A DNA stretch of 10,272 nucleotides from the NCBI GenBank assembly GCA_017507595.1, contig JAFWAM010000064.1:1-10272 (forward strand). The letters are read 5' to 3'. Positions 5,832-10,272 of the stretch are shown piece after piece. The position numbers were made by a program, and so were the translations under genes. The number at the start of each line of letters is the position of its first letter. Within the stretch, counting starts at the first letter, position 1. The notes under the pieces are model-generated. The model searched no databases. It was not told the origin of the DNA and saw only the letters and a list, made by a program, of their open reading frames with translations. Source of the stretch: Clostridia bacterium. GTDB taxonomy: Bacteria > Bacillota_A > Clostridia > Christensenellales > Borkfalkiaceae.

Positions 5832-6074
5832 TTATTCACCCTTGAATGGGAGAAGGGCTGCTATTCTTGCTTTTTTAACAGCTTCGGCTAAAGCGCGCTG
5901 ATGCTTTGCGCAAACGCCCGTCATACGTCTGGGTAAGATCTTACCCTTTTCGGTAACGAACTTTCTGAGCTTAGCAACGTCCTTATAGTCGATATATTCA
6001 GCCTTTTCTACACAGAAGATGCAAACTTTTTTTCTGTTTGGTCTTCTCATGGGTTTTTTGGCTCTTTCTTCCAT
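5832..6074 (-). CDS. rpsR: 30S ribosomal protein S18
   Basis: The 80-residue basic protein fits S18 in length and sequence. It joins S6 on the platform of the small ribosomal subunit near helix 22-23 of 16S rRNA. The [20 protein letters not shown] stretch (residues 28-47) and the following [15 protein letters not shown] (48-62) are the family's hallmark. It keeps CIFC (18-21) and CAKH (55-58), the CxxC plus CxxH set of the zinc-binding (C+) form; many bacteria have lost these residues. The ATG at 6074 has AAGGAG before it. It is the third gene of the S6-SSB-S18 operon, 87 bases after ssb, and the gap holds a hairpin. Confidence 0.97.
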   Translation of the reverse strand: MEERAKKPMRRPNRKKVCIFCVEKAEYIDYKDVAKLRKFVTEKGKILPRRMTGVCAKHQRALAEAVKKARIAALLPFKGE

Positions 6075-6107
6075 AATAATTACTCCTTATAATCGTTAAT
6101 TGACATA

Positions 6108-6143
6108 GCAAAGGTGTTGCCCTTTTTGGCAACCTTTCTTTGC
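6108..6143 (-). other. Hairpin between ssb and rpsR
   Basis: GTTGCC (6116-6121) pairs with GGCAAC (6128-6133), and flanking GCAAAG/CTTTGC arms extend it. No T tract follows on the minus strand, so it is not an ordinary terminator. It may protect mRNA ends or set the ratio of SSB to S18, which is inference. Confidence 0.45.
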
Positions 6144-6161
6144 GGTGAATTGTTGATTTTT

Positions 6162-6572
6162 TTAGAACGGTAAGTCGTCGTCGCTGACGGGCTCAAGCCT
6201 GGGTCTTTGACGGGTCTGTGCCCTTTCGCCCTCGGCCTGGTCACCGTCGGAGGATGACCTGGACGCTAAAAATTCAACTTCGCTTGCAACAATGTCGGTG
6301 ACGTTACGTTTAACGCCTTCCTTGTCCTCATAGGAACGATTTTGTAAGCTTCCTACTATTGCAACTTTGCTGCCTTTTTTGAGGAATCTGCCGCAATTTT
6401 CGGCATGTGTCCGCCAGACAGTGATGTTGAAAAAGTCTGTTTCGCGAGTGCCGTCGCTTTGTGCGTAAGTTCTGTTTACGGCAATGGCAAAACGACAAAC
6501 CTTGATACCGCTCGAGGTCTCCGCAAGTTCCGGATCACGCGTTAAATTACCAATCAGATATACCTTGTTCAT
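6162..6572 (-). CDS. ssb: Single-stranded DNA-binding protein
   Basis: The 136-residue protein has an N-terminal OB fold (about residues 1-107) that opens with MNKVYLIGNLTRDPEL and contains the FNITVWRTHAENCGRFLKKG stretch (48-67), typical of bacterial SSB. A short polar linker (108-130) follows. The C-terminal tip DDDLPF is the acidic peptide through which SSB recruits replication and repair proteins. It binds single-stranded DNA as a tetramer during replication, recombination and repair. The linker is shorter than in E. coli SSB, which is common in Clostridia. TAGGAG precedes the ATG at 6572, and only 21 bases separate it from rpsF, so the two are co-transcribed. The C-terminal part of the gene uses GC-richer codons, in keeping with the Arg/Pro linker. 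Confidence 0.97.
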   Translation of the reverse strand: MNKVYLIGNLTRDPELAETSSGIKVCRFAIAVNRTYAQSDGTRETDFFNITVWRTHAENCGRFLKKGSKVAIVGSLQNRSYEDKEGVKRNVTDIVASEVEFLASRSSSDGDQAEGERAQTRQRPRLEPVSDDDLPF

Positions 6573-6593
6573 AAATTTCTCCTAAAAAAATGT

Positions 6594-6881
6594 TTACGCG
6601 TTGCGTTTAGTGATAAGCCTTCTCAATACGTTTTCATTGATGCCTGCAACACGGTCAAGTTCCTTAACGAAAGAAGGATCTGATGTGAAGTTCATCAAAA
6701 CGTAATAGCCTTCCGTCTTGTAGTTGATGGCATATGCGAGCTTTTTGTTGCCCCATTTGTCGATACCTTCAACTTCGCCGCCGTTGTCCTTAACGAGCTG
6801 TTCAAATTTAGCGATGATAGCTTCCTTTGCTTCGTCGTTAAGCTCTGCATTCAAGATGTAAAGCATTTCGTACTTCGTCAT
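6594..6881 (-). CDS. rpsF: 30S ribosomal protein S6
   Basis: The 95-residue protein has the normal S6 length and begins MTKYEMLYILNAELNDEAKE, as expected of the family's ferredoxin-like fold. The WGNKKLAYAINYKTEGYYVL stretch (43-62) and the C-terminal VLRRLITKRNA (85-95) are standard. S6 forms a heterodimer with S18 before binding the central domain of 16S rRNA. A strong AGGAGG site lies nine bases ahead of the ATG at 6881. It heads the rpsF-ssb-rpsR operon, and the structured leader before it may be where S6:S18 represses its own synthesis. Confidence 0.97.
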   Translation of the reverse strand: MTKYEMLYILNAELNDEAKEAIIAKFEQLVKDNGGEVEGIDKWGNKKLAYAINYKTEGYYVLMNFTSDPSFVKELDRVAGINENVLRRLITKRNA

Positions 6882-6888
6882 AATATTT

Positions 6889-7037
6889 TACCTCCTGGTC
6901 TTATTCGGCGCTGAAATCCCTTCAGCGCAAGGTGTAGACAAATATTTGTATTTGTCCAAAAGCAGGGTTATCCTGCGGTATAAGGGCTTTTAAGGGCCCT
7001 TGAAGATACCCCGGCTTAAGAGGATCACCCCTTAAGC
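6889..7037 (-). promoter_or_regulatory. Structured 5' leader of rpsF (candidate S6:S18 autoregulatory RNA)
   Basis: The leader of about 150 nt holds five hairpins in transcript order: 7013-7038 (GGCTTAAG/CTTAAGCC), 6977-7010 (GGTAT/ATACC closing an AAGGGC/GCCCTT helix with a one-sided CTTC bulge), 6962-6976 (GCAGG/CCTGC), 6937-6956 (8-bp stem, TTTG loop) and 6908-6928 (perfect GCGCTGAA/TTCAGCGC stem, 5-base loop) just before the ribosome binding site. S6:S18 leaders with a conserved CCG are known ahead of rpsF in many bacteria. CCG occurs here after the second hairpin and at the start of its neighbour, but I cannot confirm the motif's fold. Confidence 0.5.
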
Positions 7038-7043
7038 CAAGAT

Positions 7044-7072
7044 ATTCTATCAAAATGATTTTGTTTTGTCAA
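7044..7072 (-). promoter_or_regulatory. Promoter of the rpsF-ssb-rpsR operon
   Basis: TTGACA (7067-7072), a 17-bp spacer and TAGAAT (7044-7049) read on the minus strand, with TGA giving an extended -10. It lies 33 bases downstream of the repeat-protein stop codon. No terminator separates the two, so some readthrough into rpsF is possible. Confidence 0.82.
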
Positions 7073-7082
7073 ATGATTTGAC
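7068..7082. repeat. Perfect palindrome over the rpsF -35 box
   Basis: GTCAAAT-G-ATTTGAC has 7-bp arms and a single central base. It covers five of the six -35 bases, the position of a repressor operator. No regulator can be named. Confidence 0.45.
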
Positions 7083-7104
7083 CGGGTTTTTCAGCCTTGC
7101 CTTA

Positions 7105-10100
7105 TTACATCAATGCAGCTGCTAACAATGCGGTGAAGAAGTCATCCATCTGCATTGTAGTCCAGGATGGGATGAGTGTGTCAAGGGCTGCTCTGTTTGT
7201 AACACCTTGAGGACCTTCGAAGAAGTCACCGAATACACCAAGTTCAACCATCTGACCAACAGTTACGCCGTTCTTGAACTTATTAACAAGTTCAGTGGGG
7301 AGCTCTGCAATGGTCCAGTCGGAATCCATTAACTTAATTAACGGATCGGGGCTTGTTGAGGTGTCGCCGAAGATTGTGCCAACGGTTACGCCTGTCTTGA
7401 TGTCCTCAATAAGATCTGTTGTGAAGCCCGGTGCTGAGATGTCTGCAACAGAGTACTCGCAAAGGATTGCGGTAAGCTCGTCAGCGGGAGCGGTTTCGCC
7501 TGCATCTGCAACGCCGTTGCCGTTAGCGTCCTTAACCCAATTGCCTGAGCCGTTCTTAGCGTAGCCCATGATCTGGCCGAAGCTTAAACCGTTGATTGCG
7601 GTTGCGATATTGCCGATAGGCTCGTTTGCGATGAGTGAGAGGAGCTTGTTGCTGCTTACGTCACCGAGGACGTCAGTGAGGGTCCAGTTGTTGATGATGG
7701 TGTTGAAGTCTGAAAGCTGACCTACGGTGTAGCCTGAGAGCTTAGCGAGGACGCCGGTAACAGGTGTTAAGCCGTTCATCCACTTTTCACCGTCATAGGT
7801 GTAGCCCATGATCTCGCCGATCTTCCAGCCGTCGATGATGGTATCGAAGCCGTTTGTCAACTGATCTACGGTGTAGTCAGCAAGTTTTGCCGTGATGCCG
7901 GTAACAGGTGTTAAGCCGTTCATCCACTTAACGCCGTCGTAGGTGTAGCCTAAGACTTCACCGATCTTCCAGCCGCCGATGATGGTATCGAAGCCGCCGG
8001 TTAATTCGCCTACGGTGTAACCTGCAAGCTTAGCTGCAACGCCGTTTACAGGTGTGGCGTTGTTGTACCAAGTGCCTGCGGTGTAGGTGTAACCTAAGAC
8101 TTCACCGATCTTCCAGGTGGAGATGATGGTATCGAAGCCGCCTGTGAGCTGACCTACGGTGTAGCCTGCAAGCTTAGCTGCAACGCCCTTAACCTCGGTA
8201 TTGCCGTTGTACCACTTTTCTGCGTCGTCGTCGTAGGTGTAGCCTAAGACTTCACCGATCTGCCAGCCGTTGATGATGGTATCGAAGCCGCCGGTCAAAT
8301 CGTTTACGGTGTAAGCTGCAAGTTTTGCGGTAATGCCGGTAACGGGTGAGCCGTTCTTGTACCAAACGCCTGCGGTTTCGGTGTAACCTAAGACCTCACC
8401 GATCTTCCAGTCGCCGATAATGGCGTTGAAGTCATTGGTCAGATCGCCGATGGTGTTGCCTGCAAGTTTTGCAAGGAGGCCTTCAACCTCTGAACCGTTC
8501 TTCATCCACTTAGCGCCGTCGTAGGTGTAACCTAAAACGTAACCGATCTCTAAGGACTGGAGAGTGTCCATAATGGTGCCAACGCCGTCGCCGCTGATGA
8601 GGTCAACGACCTTGATACCGGAGAGTGTAGCTTCAAGCTTAGCGCAAGCGTTGCCTAAAGCGTAAGCGTATACGTTGTCTGTAAGGTCGCCGTTTTCAAC
8701 CACGATGTAGTTGCCTGCGCCGTCCTTAGCGTATTCATACCAGACGCCTGCTTCTACGGTGAAGCCTAAAAGCTCACCAAGGTAGAGGTCGCCGAGTAAG
8801 CTGTTGAAGTCTAAGCCGCCTTCTAAGAGGTCTTTTACGTTCTTAGAAGCGAGGAGCTTGTTGATACCGATTACAGGTACGTAAGCGCCTTCAACGGTGT
8901 TGCCGCCGTAAGATACGGTTTCTTCTGTGTACCACTTGCCGTCAATTTCCTTGCAGCCAATAGCGTCGCCAACGTAGATAACTGCCATTATCTGGTTTGC
9001 GCCTTCCATGATGCCTGCAGAGAAGGTATTGATCTTGAAGTTTGCAACCTTGGAGATGATCGTGCCAAGCTTGCCGTCCTTGGTCCACTTGCCTGCGCCG
9101 TCCTTGCTTAAGGTTACGACGGAGCTTAATGCGTCACCGAGGGTGTATTCGCCGAAGAGGTCGAATATCTTAGCCTTGCTCATGCCGGAGAAGTTGCTGA
9201 TAGGCATGTCGAGGGCAGCCTTCATAAGAACGCCGCTTGCAAGCTTGCCTTCCATACCGCCGGGGATGTAGCCGCCGATAAGCTGCTTGAGCTGGAAGTC
9301 ACCGATGAGTTCCATAACGCCCATCGTGCCGGTTGCAACCTTGATAAGGTCAGCTACCTTTATAGTGCCGAGGGTTGCAAGGGTCTGGTTGCCGTCCCAA
9401 CCGGGCTTAACCATTGTGAGGTATTCGCCTACGGTGGAGTCGCCAATGATGGTCAATACGTTTGACTTGATACCCGTTCTGAAGTCGTTGACCTTGAAGT
9501 TGAGGAATCTTTCAAATACGTCGGTAAGAGCTGCTGCAACTACCGTGTACTGACCGGCTTCCTCGTCGTAAACGACGTGAACGCTGATAAATGACTGTGC
9601 GTTGAGAACTTCGCCAACGTAGTCGCCGAATACGGTTTCGCCGATAACGTGCTTGATAAGTGCCTTAACGCCGTTGTCAATGAGTACGCAAGCGGTGTCG
9701 TTGACGTTGAGGTCGCAAATGATATCAACAATTCTCATGTCGGGGAGGGTAACCGGTACGAGATCGATTACGTCGCCGAAGGTCGTTGCGTCGTAGATTG
9801 CCATGAAGGCTTTTGCCTTGCCCTTGATGCCGCTTGCACGGACGATGTCAAGGACGGTGTTGGGCGTTAAGCTTAAGGTTGCGCTGATGAAGGGGTTAGC
9901 CATCTTATCTGCGCTTAAGAATGCGCTTGCAAAGTCGCCGAGAGAGATGCCGAAGAAGTTATTCTTGATATACTTCTTAGCGCCTGCAACGAGGCCGTTG
10001 TCTAACATGTCGGTAAATGCTTCGCCGATGTAAGCTGCACCGATCTTATCGAAGCCGTCGCATGAAAGGATCTTGCCAACAACGTTGCCTGCCATACGGT

Positions 10101-10272
10101 TTGCAACAGGAGTGATCAGGCTTTCGATCTGAACTTCTTTATAAGTTTCGCCGAGTACCTTGAGGGCTGCGTTTACAACGTTAGCTCTGCCGTCGTAGAT
10201 TGCGAGGGCGTCGTTTAAGCTGAGGCCTAAGGTTGCAACGACGAATTCGTTGGTGGAGTTGATCTTACCTGC
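7105..10272 (-). CDS. Very large repeat protein of unknown function, N-terminus beyond the window
   Basis: The frame is open to the right edge, giving 1055 visible residues; the ATG at 10093-10095 is internal and the true start is outside. I do not recognise a named domain. The whole sequence is built from degenerate units of a short helix with a (I/L/V)G(D/E)xxG pattern, a beta turn with WY or WM, and a hydrophobic segment. These units become almost identical at 7681-8547. Examples of divergent units are VGDAIGCKEIDGKWYTEET, FGEYTLGDALSSV and LYLGELLGFT. Such layouts fit a long solenoid on the cell surface, but no signal peptide is visible, and the C-terminus (DDFFTALLAAALM) has no LPxTG motif, S-layer homology domain or transmembrane anchor with a basic tail. 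Codon use is more GC-rich than in the accessory patch. The stop is TAA at 7105-7107. Confidence 0.85.
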   Translation of the reverse strand, partial: AGKINSTNEFVVATLGLSLNDALAIYDGRANVVNAALKVLGETYKEVQIESLITPVANRMAGNVVGKILSCDGFDKIGAAYIGEAFTDMLDNGLVAGAKKYIKNNFFGISLGDFASAFLSADKMANPFISATLSLTPNTVLDIVRASGIKGKAKAFMAIYDATTFGDVIDLVPVTLPDMRIVDIICDLNVNDTACVLIDNGVKALIKHVIGETVFGDYVGEVLNAQSFISVHVVYDEEAGQYTVVAAALTDVFERFLNFKVNDFRTGIKSNVLTIIGDSTVGEYLTMVKPGWDGNQTLATLGTIKVADLIKVATGTMGVMELIGDFQLKQLIGGYIPGGMEGKLASGVLMKAALDMPISNFSGMSKAKIFDLFGEYTLGDALSSVVTLSKDGAGKWTKDGKLGTIISKVANFKINTFSAGIMEGANQIMAVIYVGDAIGCKEIDGKWYTEETVSYGGNTVEGAYVPVIGINKLLASKNVKDLLEGGLDFNSLLGDLYLGELLGFTVEAGVWYEYAKDGAGNYIVVENGDLTDNVYAYALGNACAKLEATLSGIKVVDLISGDGVGTIMDTLQSLEIGYVLGYTYDGAKWMKNGSEVEGLLAKLAGNTIGDLTNDFNAIIGDWKIGEVLGYTETAGVWYKNGSPVTGITAKLAAYTVNDLTGGFDTIINGWQIGEVLGYTYDDDAEKWYNGNTEVKGVAAKLAGYTVGQLTGGFDTIISTWKIGEVLGYTYTAGTWYNNATPVNGVAAKLAGYTVGELTGGFDTIIGGWKIGEVLGYTYDGVKWMNGLTPVTGITAKLADYTVDQLTNGFDTIIDGWKIGEIMGYTYDGEKWMNGLTPVTGVLAKLSGYTVGQLSDFNTIINNWTLTDVLGDVSSNKLLSLIANEPIGNIATAINGLSFGQIMGYAKNGSGNWVKDANGNGVADAGETAPADELTAILCEYSVADISAPGFTTDLIEDIKTGVTVGTIFGDTSTSPDPLIKLMDSDWTIAELPTELVNKFKNGVTVGQMVELGVFGDFFEGPQGVTNRAALDTLIPSWTTMQMDDFFTALLAAALM
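7681..8547 (-). repeat. Six tandem 47-50-residue repeats within the large protein
   Basis: Counting residues from the ATG at 10095, the units are 517-564, 565-612, 613-662, 663-710, 711-758 and 759-805. Each follows the pattern IGEVLGYTYxxxxWY, a short variable turn, VxGxxAKLAxYTVxxL, then a FDTIIxxWK ending. The DNA is also very similar, for example around the repeated words atggtatcgaagccg and cttcaccgatcttccag on the plus strand. The variable turn is where units differ most and gain or lose residues. Two more decayed units follow, from about 806 and 837. Confidence 0.9.

Noticed and set aside
7681..8547. CRISPR array suggested by regular DNA repetition
   Set aside because: The period is about 144 bases, in frame with a long coding region, and the intervals are coding variants of the same unit, not unique spacers.
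9008..10033. Plus-strand frames opposite the large repeat protein
   Set aside because: They are short mirror frames of a repetitive, GC-richer gene and show no ribosome binding sites or protein-like pattern.
7105..10095. Complete gene starting at the ATG at 10095
   Set aside because: The frame stays open with the same kind of sequence for 59 more codons to the window edge, and no ribosome binding site precedes this ATG.

Overview
The window looks like a chromosomal piece of a Bacillota bacterium, most likely a Clostridia-type gut anaerobe. The evidence is AGGAGG-type ribosome binding sites, strong sigma-A promoters (TTGACA, 17-bp spacer, TG-extended -10), many Rho-independent terminators, an rpsF-ssb-rpsR operon with a zinc-type S18, a Big_2/VanZ surface protein and a very large repeat protein. 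A closer placement, perhaps Christensenellales relatives, is a guess from the style of the repeat protein. All real genes read on the minus strand, so the biological order runs from the right edge to the left.

Right part (7105-10272): the C-terminal 1055 codons of a huge repeat protein of unknown function, open at the window edge. Near its C-terminal end are six units of 47-50 residues that are nearly alike even at DNA level. Next (5832-7072) comes a promoter, a leader of about 150 nt with five hairpins, and rpsF-ssb-rpsR (30S proteins S6 and S18 with single-strand DNA-binding protein), closed by a perfect terminator.

Middle (4738-5820): an accessory patch. After about 300 bases without a convincing gene there are two copies of a roughly 130-bp module (5388-5518 and 4738-4870). 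Each carries a bidirectional terminator and ends at a TTGACA -35 hexamer. The first is followed by a 57-codon frame whose last 30 or so residues look like the C-terminal end of a larger protein. Its stop codon abuts an AT-rich 109-codon gene. This looks like a displaced toxin tail with its immunity gene, as found at Rhs/polymorphic-toxin loci, though the assignment is an inference. The second module copy feeds a GNAT acetyltransferase gene.

Left part (1-4219): single-gene units with their own terminators. They are a secreted Big_2-domain protein with a C-terminal VanZ domain, a membrane protein with an HELSH zinc-protease motif, and a PTS EIIC-like membrane protein. A plus-strand terminator at the left edge suggests a gene converging from outside.

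The most interesting points are the orphan toxin-tail/immunity module between duplicated promoter-terminator segments, a terminator family with a conserved loop core, the recently expanded repeats of the giant protein, and the structured rpsF leader with a palindrome over its -35 box.
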